A stretch of 64,000 nucleotides of DNA. It comes from Ulvibacter antarcticus (GTDB taxonomy: Bacteria > Bacteroidota > Bacteroidia > Flavobacteriales > Flavobacteriaceae). Positions 1 through 9,148 of the stretch are shown in pieces. How positions within the stretch are numbered: the stretch's first letter is position 1; each line of letters starts with the position of its first letter. Location of the stretch: contig NZ_REFC01000013.1 of assembly GCF_003688405.1 (NCBI RefSeq), positions 434,001 to 498,000 on the forward strand. Direction: 5' to 3'. A program made the translations under genes and the position numbers. The notes beneath the pieces are model-generated. The model ran no database searches and was not told the origin of the DNA. It saw only the letters and a list, made by a program, of their open reading frames with translations.

Positions 1-1409
1 CCAGTAATAAATTGCTTACCGTCTAATTCAGAATAATCATAACCGGCATTTGCGATAAACTTTAGTTCCGGTAAAAAATGAAACTTATAGTCTAAATTAA
101 GGTTTGTAATATTTCTTTTTGTACGTGCTTTATTATCATTTTGCTGTATTTGTGCAAAAGGGTTTCTAGGCGCTAAAGATTCCAAATCTCCTGTGGTGCC
201 ATTAACAAACTCGAAATACCCTTCGTATGGATATCCCGGACTGTTATTCACTCTAACACTTTGAGTTGGATCGAACGTGATCGCATTTCCTATCGCACCA
301 GTATCAGCATAAAGGTTGTCATCAAAACTTCCTTTAGTTGTAAGGGTCATTTTTAAATGGTTGTCTAATAGATTTCCTGTTAGATTAAGGTTTAGTGCCG
401 TTCTACGATATAAATCTTTTACAAGGACACCTTGCTTATGCGTACTATTTATATTTGCTCTATAGGTGAAATTTTCGAATCCTTGAGAAAATGTCAAATC
501 ATGAATCGCTCCATTGGCAGTCCGATAAATCGTGTCTTGCCAATCGGTATTGCTACTTCCTAATCTAGAAACATCACCATCATTTGCGACCACAAGGTTT
601 CTGAAACCATCGGCATCGAATACATCGACCTTATCTGTAATTTGATCGGCAGAAAATTGAAAACCATAATCGATTACAAACGGACTACTTTTTTTAGCCT
701 TTTTGGTTGTAATAATTATTACCCCGTTGGAAGCTCTCGAGCCATAAATAGCCGTTGCAGAAGCATCCTTTAAAATAACAAATTCTTCGATTTCATTAGG
801 ATTAATCGCGTTGAGAGCATTTCTTACACCCTGCAACTTTCTTTGATCAAGTGGAATACCATCTAGAACAATTAATGGAGAGTTGTTTCCGGCAAGAGAA
901 GAACCTCCTCTAATTCTAATTTCTGAATCTCCTCCAGGGCCACCTCCACCACTTGTTACACTTACCCCGGCAGATTTCCCGGAAAGTAATTGCTCAGGCG
1001 AAACAATAGATCCTGAATTGAATTCTTCCGAAGAAACTTTTTCAACAGCTCCTGTTGCATCTTGTTTTGTAGTAGCACCATATCCTATTAAAAGCACTTC
1101 TCCCAGAATAGCTGCGTCTTCTTCTAAGGAAACATTTAATGTTGAATTTCCTGTATGTTTCACTTCAAACGTAGTAAAACCTACATATGAAAAAACAATT
1201 ACATCATCATTTTCAACGTTGTCGAGCGTATAGTTACCATCAAAATTGGTAGTGGTGCCGTTTGTCGTTCCCTTTATTATCACATTGACCCCAGGAATTG
1301 GAATTTCAGTGACCTGATCACTTACCGTTCCGCTTACTGAAGACTGTGCTAGTAGGCCAATTGGGATCAAAGAAAATACGAATAGGCATTTTTTCAGTAG
1401 TTGTTTCAT
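1..1409 (-). CDS. SusC/RagA-family TonB-dependent receptor, N-terminal part (cut by window edge)
   Basis: Outer-membrane TonB-dependent receptor that probably imports malto-oligosaccharides together with a SusD partner lying outside the window. On the minus strand the frame opens at an ATG at 1407-1409 and stays open to base 1. It starts with a signal peptide (MKQLLKKCLFVFSLIPIGLL, then AQ). A carboxypeptidase-regulatory-like domain follows (residues about 25-95, with GVNVIIKGTTNGTTT and SYVGF). Next is a TonB plug domain with SGGGGPGGDSEIRIRGGSSL and LKDASATAIYGSRASNGVI, typical of SusC, and then the start of the barrel. About 470 of an expected 950-1000 residues are visible. It is divergent from the LacI regulator, with an operator-like palindrome in the shared gap. 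The substrate is inferred from the neighbouring amylase and maltose phosphorylase genes. Confidence 0.95.
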   Translation of the reverse strand, partial: MKQLLKKCLFVFSLIPIGLLAQSSVSGTVSDQVTEIPIPGVNVIIKGTTNGTTTNFDGNYTLDNVENDDVIVFSYVGFTTFEVKHTGNSTLNVSLEEDAAILGEVLLIGYGATTKQDATGAVEKVSSEEFNSGSIVSPEQLLSGKSAGVSVTSGGGGPGGDSEIRIRGGSSLAGNNSPLIVLDGIPLDQRKLQGVRNALNAINPNEIEEFVILKDASATAIYGSRASNGVIIITTKKAKKSSPFVIDYGFQFSADQITDKVDVFDADGFRNLVVANDGDVSRLGSSNTDWQDTIYRTANGAIHDLTFSQGFENFTYRANINSTHKQGVLVKDLYRRTALNLNLTGNLLDNHLKMTLTTKGSFDDNLYADTGAIGNAITFDPTQSVRVNNSPGYPYEGYFEFVNGTTGDLESLAPRNPFAQIQQNDNKARTKRNITNLNLDYKFHFLPELKFIANAGYDYSELDGKQFIT

Positions 1410-1668
1410 TTAATTAAATTGTTAGTTTACAATGGATTAACCAGACTTTATTTTTACTTCCTGATTCAAATTTAACCGAATTTTAATAACAATTTAACGT
1501 TTTGGTCATCTGAGGAGTTACGCAAACGTTTTCGTGTTAATAAGTTTTAAATTTTAACATAATTCAGAATATTTTACATCCATTTTTAACGAATCAATAA
1601 TGAGATAGGAATATTTCGAGAATAATCTAATTCACTTATATATTGATAAAATCTCCATATATTTCAGG
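1410..1668. promoter_or_regulatory. Divergent susC / lacI intergenic regulatory region
   Basis: This 259-base AT-rich gap separates the divergent SusC and LacI genes and must hold promoters for both. The clearest element is the palindrome CGCAAACGTTTTCG at 1521-1534. A TATATTTC stretch at 1658-1665, just before the lacI ATG, resembles a Bacteroidota -7 box, but no TTG lies at the right distance upstream. No small ORF or RNA was recognised. Confidence 0.6.
1521..1534. promoter_or_regulatory. LacI-family operator-like palindrome
   Basis: CGCAAACGTTTTCG has the AACGTT core and near-symmetric flanks usual for LacI/GalR-family operators. It lies 112 bases upstream of the SusC ATG and 134 bases upstream of the lacI ATG. 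A second copy with the pattern CGNNAACGTTNTCG lies upstream of pfkA at 13890-13903, which supports a real shared site. The adjacent LacI-type protein is the natural candidate to bind it. Binding is inferred. Confidence 0.55.
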
Positions 1669-2706
1669 ATGCAAAAATTGACGCTTAAAAAAATTGCCCA
1701 GGAGTTGGATGTCTCTATCTCGACTGTTTCTAAAGCACTTCGGGACAGCCATGAGATTAGTAAGGATACACGAGAAAAGATAAATGCCTTTGCGAAACTC
1801 TATAATTATAAGCCTAACAACATTGCACTAAGTTTAAAGAACAGAAAAACTAAAACCCTAGGGGTTATTATTCCTGAAATCGTGCATCATTTTTTTACCA
1901 CGGTTATTAGTGGAATTGAAAAAGTAGCAAATGAGAGGGGATACAATGTAATTATTGGACTCTCAAACGAATCGTTCACCAAAGAGGTCATCAATATGGA
2001 AATGCTTGCGAATGGAAGTATAGATGGGTTTATACTTTCCGTTTCGAGAGAGACACAGTTTTTAAAAGATTACCACCATCTTACTGAAACCATATATCAA
2101 GGAATGCCAATCGTGATGTTCGACAGGGCTTTGCCTGAAGTAGAATGTGATAAAGTAGTGGTAGATGATGTTGAAGGTGCCCGCAAAGCTGTCCTGAACC
2201 TTATTTCCCATGGATGTCAAAATATAGCGATTATCACTACTAAAGATTATGTTAGTGTCGGGATGTTAAGAACAAACGGCTATTTACAGGCATTGCAAGA
2301 GTCTAATATCTCTATGAACGAGAAAATCATTCTTAAACTTGATGACAAGGTTAATGAAGTAGAACACATGAATTTATTGGAAAAGGAAATTAAAAATTTG
2401 TTAGTGAAGAACCCTGAAATAGACGGAATTTTCGCTGTCAATGAGATTTATGCGCTTTCTGCCATGAAAGAAGCTCAAAAACTTGGCAAAAATATTCCAA
2501 AGGATATTAAGGTTATCGGATTTACCGATGGCATACTATCAAAATATGCGTCTCCAGGACTAACTACCGTAAGTCAGCACGGGAAACAAATAGGAGAGAA
2601 AGCAGCTCATTTATTGATCGATAGGTTAGAGAATGAACACATTGATACTCCATTCCAGACAGTTGTAATCGAAACTGAATTGATAGAACGAGAGTCAACT
2701 TTTTGA
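1669..2706 (+). CDS. LacI-family transcriptional regulator of the maltose/starch locus
   Basis: A 345-aa LacI/GalR-type DNA-binding regulator. The N-terminal helix-turn-helix (residues about 4-50, LTLKKIAQELDVSISTVSKA) is followed by a hinge helix region (YNYKPNNIALSLKNRKTKTLG). The periplasmic-binding-protein-like sensor domain then begins at GVIIPEIVHHFFTTVISGIE and runs to the C-terminus. The length is normal for the family. It sits at the head of the sugar operon and divergent from susC, so it most likely controls both in response to maltose or a derivative. Operator-like palindromes at 1521 and 13890 are its probable targets. The inducer and the sign of regulation cannot be read from sequence. 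Confidence 0.93.
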   Translation: MQKLTLKKIAQELDVSISTVSKALRDSHEISKDTREKINAFAKLYNYKPNNIALSLKNRKTKTLGVIIPEIVHHFFTTVISGIEKVANERGYNVIIGLSNESFTKEVINMEMLANGSIDGFILSVSRETQFLKDYHHLTETIYQGMPIVMFDRALPEVECDKVVVDDVEGARKAVLNLISHGCQNIAIITTKDYVSVGMLRTNGYLQALQESNISMNEKIILKLDDKVNEVEHMNLLEKEIKNLLVKNPEIDGIFAVNEIYALSAMKEAQKLGKNIPKDIKVIGFTDGILSKYASPGLTTVSQHGKQIGEKAAHLLIDRLENEHIDTPFQTVVIETELIERESTF

Positions 2707-2810
2707 ATTTAACATTTTTCAATTAAAAAAATATATATATTTACAGCCTTAAGACATTTCAAGACTTTTATTTTTTACTTCCTACCTTAAAATAAGTTTT
2801 GATATGTAAT

Positions 2811-2828
2811 AGCAATATTTATATTGCT
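2811..2828. promoter_or_regulatory. Perfect inverted repeat upstream of the sugar transporter
   Basis: AGCAATAT-TT-ATATTGCT is a perfect 8+8 inverted repeat with a 2-base centre. It ends 31 bases before the transporter ATG at 2860. It differs from the LacI-type palindrome, so it could be a site for another regulator or a short mRNA hairpin. It could also be a chance product of AT-rich sequence. Confidence 0.35.
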
Positions 2829-2859
2829 TCCATATATCGAAGTAACCATAACTATCGAT

Positions 2860-4308
2860 ATGCAAAAACCTAAATTAAAATTTTGGGATATCTGGAACAT
2901 GAGTTTCGGATTTCTTGGTATCCAATTCGGATTTGCCCTTCAGGGTTCAACTATGTCCAGGATTTTTGAAACGCTGGGAGCCGAAAAAGACAGCATTCCT
3001 TTTCTATGGATTGCAGCGCCGCTTGCAGGTCTTATTGTACAACCTATTATTGGCTACCTAAGTGATAATACCTGGCATAAAAAGCTAGGTCGCAGAAGAC
3101 CTTTTTTTCTACTTGGAGCCATATTAAGTTCAATTGCATTATTGTGGATGCCTTATTCTTCGGAAGTATGGATGGCCGCAGGGTTATTACTTATTCTTGA
3201 TGCTTCCATAAATATTAGTATGGAACCTTTTAGAGCTTTGGTAGCAGACAAATTACCCGACTCCCAACGAAGTTATGGGTTTGTGGTTCAAACACTTATC
3301 ATTGGTGTAGGGACATGGATAGCGAGCAATTTGCCTAAATTTGTAAACAACACCTTAAACATTTCAAACGAAGCGGCTCCAGGAGTCGTTCCAGCGAGCG
3401 TAAAAGTCGCCTTCGCCATTGGTGCGCTTGTATTTATTACAAGTATCCTTGTCACCATTTTTACCACTAAAGAATATAGTCCAGAGGAGATGAAAGCCTT
3501 TGGGGAAGAAAGTGCAGAACAGGAGGAAAAGAAAGGAATGATTGCTACTATTTTAAGCACCTATGCGTTGATGCCAACTGTCATGAAAAAACTGGGTGTT
3601 GTGCAATTCTTTTCATGGTTCGCGTTTTTCGCGATGTGGACCCTTGCCAATCCCGCGCTAACAGAGCACATTTACAACGCAGGAAAACCAGACATACATG
3701 AATTTGCACAGTTAGATCAATCTGGTGAACCGGCATTAGATGCGCAAAATCTTATACTCTTTAAAAACAATCAATCACAAGCAGAATATAAAAAACTGGA
3801 TAAGGCCTATAACGAAGCCAGTGATGATGTAGGGTCTAAAATGGGAATATACGGACTTAGTTCTATGATATTTGCATTGCTACTGACCTTCTATACCGCA
3901 TATTATAGCATTAATAGGAAATATGTACATATGGGTTCTCTTATTTTAGGAGGATTGGGATTTCTTTTAATGTTTTACATTCCCGGTAATCCGGATTATC
4001 TTCTTATTTCATTTTCATTGATAGGAATCGCTTGGGGAAGTATTTTATCCATGCCGTATGCCATGTTATCGAGTTCTGTCGATTCTAATAAAATGGGATT
4101 AATGATGGGCGTTTTTAACATGTTTATCTGTATTCCACAAATTCTTGCCGCCGTTGGGGGAGTGGTCTTTTTACATAAGCTAATAGGGAATGAGTCGATA
4201 CACGCAATGACGATAGCTGGAATATTTTTAATTCTTGCCGGCTTGTCGAACTTTTTAATTACCAATAAAAAAGCAATTACTTACCAACCATCGATAGACA
4301 ATGCATAA
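2860..4308 (+). CDS. MFS sugar transporter, SLC45/MalT-like (probable maltose/oligosaccharide uptake)
   Basis: Inner-membrane major facilitator protein, probably a proton-coupled disaccharide importer. The chosen ATG at 2860 gives MQKPKLKFWDIWNMSFGF, where family similarity begins; an upstream in-frame TTG at 2824 would add 12 unlikely residues and lies inside an inverted repeat. The protein has about 12 hydrophobic segments. The loop GRRRPFFLLGAI after helix 2 is the hallmark of the SLC45/sucrose-maltose MFS branch. A hydrophilic insert (residues about 270-330) separates the two halves. It overlaps the beta-phosphoglucomutase gene by 8 bases and lies in a maltose phosphorolysis operon. Maltose as substrate is inferred from context. 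Confidence 0.88.
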   Translation: MQKPKLKFWDIWNMSFGFLGIQFGFALQGSTMSRIFETLGAEKDSIPFLWIAAPLAGLIVQPIIGYLSDNTWHKKLGRRRPFFLLGAILSSIALLWMPYSSEVWMAAGLLLILDASINISMEPFRALVADKLPDSQRSYGFVVQTLIIGVGTWIASNLPKFVNNTLNISNEAAPGVVPASVKVAFAIGALVFITSILVTIFTTKEYSPEEMKAFGEESAEQEEKKGMIATILSTYALMPTVMKKLGVVQFFSWFAFFAMWTLANPALTEHIYNAGKPDIHEFAQLDQSGEPALDAQNLILFKNNQSQAEYKKLDKAYNEASDDVGSKMGIYGLSSMIFALLLTFYTAYYSINRKYVHMGSLILGGLGFLLMFYIPGNPDYLLISFSLIGIAWGSILSMPYAMLSSSVDSNKMGLMMGVFNMFICIPQILAAVGGVVFLHKLIGNESIHAMTIAGIFLILAGLSNFLITNKKAITYQPSIDNA

Positions 4309-4975
4309 AAAAGGATTCATATTCGATCTTGACGGTGTGATAGTAGATACAGCCAAATATCACTTTATGGCATGGAAGCAACTTTCCAAAGATTTGGGAA
4401 TATCTTTTTCTGAAGCTCAAAACGAACAACTAAAAGGAGTTAGTAGAGTGAAGTCTTTGGAAAAGATTCTGGCTTGGGGAAATAAAACAATTTCAGACGA
4501 AATGTTCGAAAATTTAATGGCAAAAAAAAATGAGGAGTACCTATCTTATATTGCTAAAATGGATGCTTCAGAAATTTTGCCCGAAGTAGAATCGGTTCTT
4601 GTTTTTCTGAAAGAAGGCAATCAAAAAATTGCGTTAGGATCTGCAAGCAAGAATGCCCGAACGATTCTTTCAAAAGTAAAGCTCTTGCATTATTTTGAAG
4701 CTATTGTTGATGGCACAAACGTAAAAAATGCAAAACCCGATCCCGAAGTATTTTTACTGGCTTCCGAAGCTATAAAAATTAATCCTGAAGATTGTATTGT
4801 TTTTGAAGACTCGATTGCAGGAATACAGGCTGCCAATACTGCCGGAATGCTATCGATTGGAATTGGAAACGAGAAAGTATTACATGAAGCAGACTTTGTG
4901 TTTCAGAATTTTAGTAAGATGCCAAATGGTTTCTTAATGAGTTTAATAAATAATGAGCCAAATCAAGGGCAATGA
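4301..4975 (+). CDS. pgmB: Beta-phosphoglucomutase (HAD superfamily)
   Basis: Converts beta-D-glucose 1-phosphate, the product of maltose phosphorylase, to glucose 6-phosphate in the cytoplasm. The 224-aa protein carries HAD motif I FDLDGVIVDTAKYHFMAW near the N-terminus with the two catalytic Asp residues. The LKGVSR cap motif, the motif II region (LGSASKNA), motif III Lys (NAKPDPEVF) and motif IV (VFEDSIAGIQAA) follow. This is the classical order and length of beta-PGM. The start overlaps the transporter stop by 8 bases, and the downstream neighbour is the matching GH65 phosphorylase. Confidence 0.95.
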   Translation: MHKKGFIFDLDGVIVDTAKYHFMAWKQLSKDLGISFSEAQNEQLKGVSRVKSLEKILAWGNKTISDEMFENLMAKKNEEYLSYIAKMDASEILPEVESVLVFLKEGNQKIALGSASKNARTILSKVKLLHYFEAIVDGTNVKNAKPDPEVFLLASEAIKINPEDCIVFEDSIAGIQAANTAGMLSIGIGNEKVLHEADFVFQNFSKMPNGFLMSLINNEPNQGQ

Positions 4976-4988
4976 ATATAAAATTGAA

Positions 4989-7295
4989 ATGAATCAGGAT
5001 TATATACAACCAGACAATTGGTCAATAATAGAAGAAGGTTTTGATGCCAATCGCGTGAAATCTTCTGAAAGTCTTTTTAGCCTCGGAAATGGCGCTATGG
5101 GGCAAAGAGCTAATTTTGAAGAAGATTACTCGGGTGCTACTTTTCAAGGAAGCTATATCGCAGGTGTTTATTATCCCGATAAGACTCGTGTGGGTTGGTG
5201 GAAAAACGGCTACCCCGAATACTTCGCGAAGGTTTTGAATGCACCAAATTGGATAGGGATTAAGGTCCTTATTAATGGGGTTTCTCTCGACCTGCATACC
5301 TGTCAAAAAGTGTCCGACTTTAAAAGGGTACTTAATATGAAAGAAGGTTTTTATGAACGTTCTTTCAAAGCAGTTCTGTCTAACGGAATCGAAGTTGCTG
5401 TTCAAAGTACAAGGCTATTGTCATTAAGTTATGACGAAGTTGGGGCAATCGACTATCAGGTGAGTCCCCTAAATGCTGATGCAGATATCACTTTTATTCC
5501 ATATCTGGATGCAGGAATTACCAATGAGGATTCTAATTGGGACGATACCTTTTGGGACACTGTATCTGTTTCCGAAGAAAAAAACAAAGCTTTTGTCCAT
5601 TCTCGTACCATGAAAACAGATTTTAATGTCTGTACTTTTATGGAATCGACAGTATACCTTGACGATACTAAATTTGAGATTTCTGAAAGGATAGCTAAGA
5701 CAGAAAAAAGTATTGAGTTTTCGTATGCTCTTAAAGTGGCAAAAGGTCAAACAGCATCAATTCACAAATTTGCAGGCTATACTGTTTCAACCAATCATGA
5801 CATAGAAAACTTAGTCGATGCTGCAAAAACGGTGCTTGAGAAAGCCACAACATTAGGTGTTGATGGACTTCTCTCGGCTCAGAAAAAAGCATGGGCTGCT
5901 ATCTGGGAAATGGCCGATATTGCGATTGAAGGTGATATAAAAGCACAACAAGGAATTCGGTTTAATATTTTTCAGTTAAATCAGACGTATTTAGGAAAGG
6001 ACCCACGATTAAATATTGGTCCGAAGGGCTTCACGGGTGAGAAATACGGCGGAAGCACCTATTGGGATACCGAAGCTTATTGTATTCCATTTTATATGGC
6101 GACTAAAGACCAAAAGGTAGCGAGAAATTTATTGGAATATCGCTATCATCATCTTGATAAAGCCATTGAAAATGCAGCAAAATTGGGTTTTTCAAATGGA
6201 GCCGCATTGTATCCGATGGTAACCATGAATGGTGAGGAAAGTCATAACGAATGGGAAATTACCTTCGAAGAGATTCACCGAAATGGTGCTATCGCATTTT
6301 CTATTTTTAATTATGTTCGTTATACAGGCGATTTCACTTACATTCCTGAAAAAGGGTTGGAGGTACTTATTGCCATCGCTCGTTTTTGGCACCAAAGAGC
6401 AAATTTTTCCGAAGAAAAGAACAGTCATGTAATTTTAGGAGTTACCGGTCCTAACGAGTACGAAAATAACGTCAATAACAATTGGTATACTAACTATATC
6501 GCAGCTTGGTGTATTAATTACGCGATGGAGCAAATAAAGATTATTGAAAGTACTTCGGAAAGTGATTACGTGCGCATCATGCACAAAGTAAAACTGTCGA
6601 AATGTGAAATAGGAAAATGGGAGGAAGTAGCTTCCAATATGTTTTTACCTTTTTCTGAAAAGCATCAAGTCTATTTACAACAAGACGGATTTTTGGATAA
6701 AGAATTAGTGCCGGTTTCAGAAATGGATCAGGGGCATAGACCTATTAATCAGAAATGGTCATGGGATCGTATTTTACGTTCACCCTATATTAAACAAGCA
6801 GATGTACTACAAGGATTCTACTTTTTTGAAGATCACTTTTCAGAAGAACAACTAGAAAGACATTTTGATTTTTATGAACCCTTTACTGTACATGAATCAT
6901 CGCTATCTCCCTGTGTGCATTCTATTCAGGCGGCTAAGTTAGGACGAATGGACCAGGCGTATGAGTTCTATTTACGAACTTCCCGATTAGATCTGGACGA
7001 TTATAATCACGAAGTGGAAGAGGGCTGTCATATTACCAGTATGGCAGGCACTTGGATGAGCATTGTAGAAGGTTTTGGCGGAATGCGTGTTGTTGATAAT
7101 ACCTTGTCATTTTCTCCAAAAATCCCAAAGCAATGGAAAACCTATGCTTTTAAAATTAATTTCAGAGGCCAAATGCTGAAAATTTCAATTTGTCATTCCG
7201 GCTACACTTTTCATCTGGAAGGTGAGAAGTCACTGGATATTTTGGTTAATGGTAATATAGTTAAAGTAACACCCAACTTAGAAATTACAGTATAA
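4989..7295 (+). CDS. GH65 maltose phosphorylase
   Basis: Cytoplasmic inverting phosphorylase that splits maltose with phosphate into beta-glucose 1-phosphate and glucose. The protein is about 768 aa from ATG 4989 (MNQDYIQPDNWSIIEEGF). An in-frame ATG at 4953, overlapping pgmB, would add 12 residues and cannot be excluded. It has an N-terminal beta-sandwich domain, a linker, and the (alpha/alpha)6 catalytic domain with KGFTGEKYGGSTYWDTEAY, GEESHNEWEITFEEIHRNGA and the catalytic acid segment GVTGPNEYENN. The C-terminus is a small beta domain. The stop overlaps the next ATG as TAATG. GH65 also includes kojibiose and trehalose phosphorylases; the pgmB and amylase neighbours favour maltose. Confidence 0.93.
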   Translation: MNQDYIQPDNWSIIEEGFDANRVKSSESLFSLGNGAMGQRANFEEDYSGATFQGSYIAGVYYPDKTRVGWWKNGYPEYFAKVLNAPNWIGIKVLINGVSLDLHTCQKVSDFKRVLNMKEGFYERSFKAVLSNGIEVAVQSTRLLSLSYDEVGAIDYQVSPLNADADITFIPYLDAGITNEDSNWDDTFWDTVSVSEEKNKAFVHSRTMKTDFNVCTFMESTVYLDDTKFEISERIAKTEKSIEFSYALKVAKGQTASIHKFAGYTVSTNHDIENLVDAAKTVLEKATTLGVDGLLSAQKKAWAAIWEMADIAIEGDIKAQQGIRFNIFQLNQTYLGKDPRLNIGPKGFTGEKYGGSTYWDTEAYCIPFYMATKDQKVARNLLEYRYHHLDKAIENAAKLGFSNGAALYPMVTMNGEESHNEWEITFEEIHRNGAIAFSIFNYVRYTGDFTYIPEKGLEVLIAIARFWHQRANFSEEKNSHVILGVTGPNEYENNVNNNWYTNYIAAWCINYAMEQIKIIESTSESDYVRIMHKVKLSKCEIGKWEEVASNMFLPFSEKHQVYLQQDGFLDKELVPVSEMDQGHRPINQKWSWDRILRSPYIKQADVLQGFYFFEDHFSEEQLERHFDFYEPFTVHESSLSPCVHSIQAAKLGRMDQAYEFYLRTSRLDLDDYNHEVEEGCHITSMAGTWMSIVEGFGGMRVVDNTLSFSPKIPKQWKTYAFKINFRGQMLKISICHSGYTFHLEGEKSLDILVNGNIVKVTPNLEITV

Positions 7296-9148
7296 TGAAA
7301 CACTATCTGTTTGTATTTTTTATTATTATGACAACTAACTTATTTGGACAATTAGACCGTATAGAGCCTCCGTTTTGGTGGGAAGGTATGAAGAATAGTG
7401 AGGTGGAAGTGCTTTGCTACGGAAAGAATATTTCAGATTATTCGGTTGTTTCTGAAAGTTTGAAAATTTCGGAAATAAAAAAGACTACCAATCCAAATTA
7501 TCTTTTTGTAACGGTTTCAACTAAAGGTATGAAAGCTGGAATGTATCAGCTTGACTTTCAGAAAAAAGGAAAAACCAGATTCTCACAATCATACGAATTG
7601 AAGTCGCGACGAGAAAATTCTGCTCAGAGAAAGGGCTTCGATGCTTCGGATGCGATCTATTTATTAATGCCGGACCGTTTTGCAAATGGCGATCCTTCAA
7701 TCGATTCTACTACTAGCACTGTGGAAAAAGTCGATAGAACCATTAATGGAGGGCGTCATGGAGGTGATATTCAAGGAATTATTAATCATCTCGATTATAT
7801 TCATGATCTAGGCTTTACAGCAATTTGGAGTACGCCCTTGCTAGAGGATAATGAACCAACTTATAGTTATCATACCTACGCCCAGAGTGATTACTACAAG
7901 ATTGATCCTCGTTATGGATCGAACGAATTATATAAGGAGTTGGCTACCGAAATGCATAAACGGGACATGAAATTGATCATGGATTATGTGACTAATCACT
8001 GGGGAAGCAAACATTGGATAATTAAAGATCTACCATCCAAAGATTGGATTCACGAATGGGAAGAAGGAGATGAGAACGGATTTCAACGTAGTAATTATAG
8101 AATGACCACGCAATACGATCCAAATGCTTCAGAAATTGACGCTAAAGGCTGTATGGATGGGTGGTTTGATACTACCATGCCCGATATGAATCAGGCGAAT
8201 CCTTTGGTATTGAATTATATGATTCAGAATGCGATCTGGTGGATAGAATATGCAGATCTGGATGGTTTTAGAGTTGACACTTATTCTTATAACGATAAAG
8301 ACGCAATTGCTAAATGGACAAAAACTATCATGCAGGAATATCCCGATTTCAATATTACGGGTGAAGTTTGGATGCATACCCCTGCAGAGATTGCTTACTG
8401 GCAAAAAGATAGTAAGATAGGGGAAATGCAAGGTTATAATTCAGGATTGCCTTCGGTGATGGATTTTACTTTACACGATGCTTTATTAGTGATGTTTAAT
8501 GAAGAACAAGCTTGGGATACAGGTTTACAGAGAGCGTACGATAATTTTTCGAACGATTTTCTATATCCGGATATCAACAATATTTTAGTTTTTGCAGGAA
8601 ATCACGATACTAATCGTATTAATGAGATCTACGGAAATAATTTCGAAAAATTTAAAATGGTGATGACTATGATATTTACCGTTCGAGGGATCCCTCAATT
8701 TTATTACGGAGATGAAATTGGAATGATGGGCGACAAGAATACAAAAGGCGATGGCGACATTCGAAGAGATTTTCCAGGCGGTTGGCTAGGAGATACGAAT
8801 AACGCGTTTACCGAAAATGGACGAACAGCAAGTCAGGAAAACTATCATGCGTTTGTAAAAAAAGTACTCAATTGGAGAAAGAAAACTGAAGTAATGCATA
8901 CTGGAAAATTACTTCATTATATTCCGATGGATGATGTGTATGTGTATTTTCGATATAATGCTTCGGAAAGGGTTATGGTAGTGATAAATAATTCGGAAGT
9001 TGAGAAAATTTTGAAACTTGACCGCTTTTATGAAGGTTTAGAAGGCGCAAAAAATGGATTCGATATCATTTCAGAAAATAAGATCGAATTAAGTAAAGAA
9101 TTAACCATAGCTCCGTTAGGAACTATGATTATTGAACTTAGCAATTAA
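7295..9148 (+). CDS. SusA-like GH13 neopullulanase/cyclomaltodextrinase
   Basis: Exported alpha-glucan hydrolase, probably periplasmic, that shortens imported malto-oligosaccharides. A signal peptide (MKHYLFVFFIIMTTNLFGQ) is followed by a cyclomaltodextrinase N-terminal beta domain (RIEPPFWWEGM, residues about 22-110). The GH13 barrel begins at AIYLLMPDRFANGDPS. Conserved regions are DYVTNHWG (about residue 229), GFRVDTYSY with the nucleophile Asp (about 325), GEVW with the acid Glu (about 355) and FAGNHDTNR (about 436). A C-terminal beta domain completes the 617 residues. Starts and stops overlap as TAATG on both sides, indicating tight translational coupling. Confidence 0.93.
   Translation: MKHYLFVFFIIMTTNLFGQLDRIEPPFWWEGMKNSEVEVLCYGKNISDYSVVSESLKISEIKKTTNPNYLFVTVSTKGMKAGMYQLDFQKKGKTRFSQSYELKSRRENSAQRKGFDASDAIYLLMPDRFANGDPSIDSTTSTVEKVDRTINGGRHGGDIQGIINHLDYIHDLGFTAIWSTPLLEDNEPTYSYHTYAQSDYYKIDPRYGSNELYKELATEMHKRDMKLIMDYVTNHWGSKHWIIKDLPSKDWIHEWEEGDENGFQRSNYRMTTQYDPNASEIDAKGCMDGWFDTTMPDMNQANPLVLNYMIQNAIWWIEYADLDGFRVDTYSYNDKDAIAKWTKTIMQEYPDFNITGEVWMHTPAEIAYWQKDSKIGEMQGYNSGLPSVMDFTLHDALLVMFNEEQAWDTGLQRAYDNFSNDFLYPDINNILVFAGNHDTNRINEIYGNNFEKFKMVMTMIFTVRGIPQFYYGDEIGMMGDKNTKGDGDIRRDFPGGWLGDTNNAFTENGRTASQENYHAFVKKVLNWRKKTEVMHTGKLLHYIPMDDVYVYFRYNASERVMVVINNSEVEKILKLDRFYEGLEGAKNGFDIISENKIELSKELTIAPLGTMIIELSN

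Noticed and set aside
883-1233. Plus-strand ORF (116 codons) in the susC region
   Set aside because: It is antisense to the conserved SusC plug domain.
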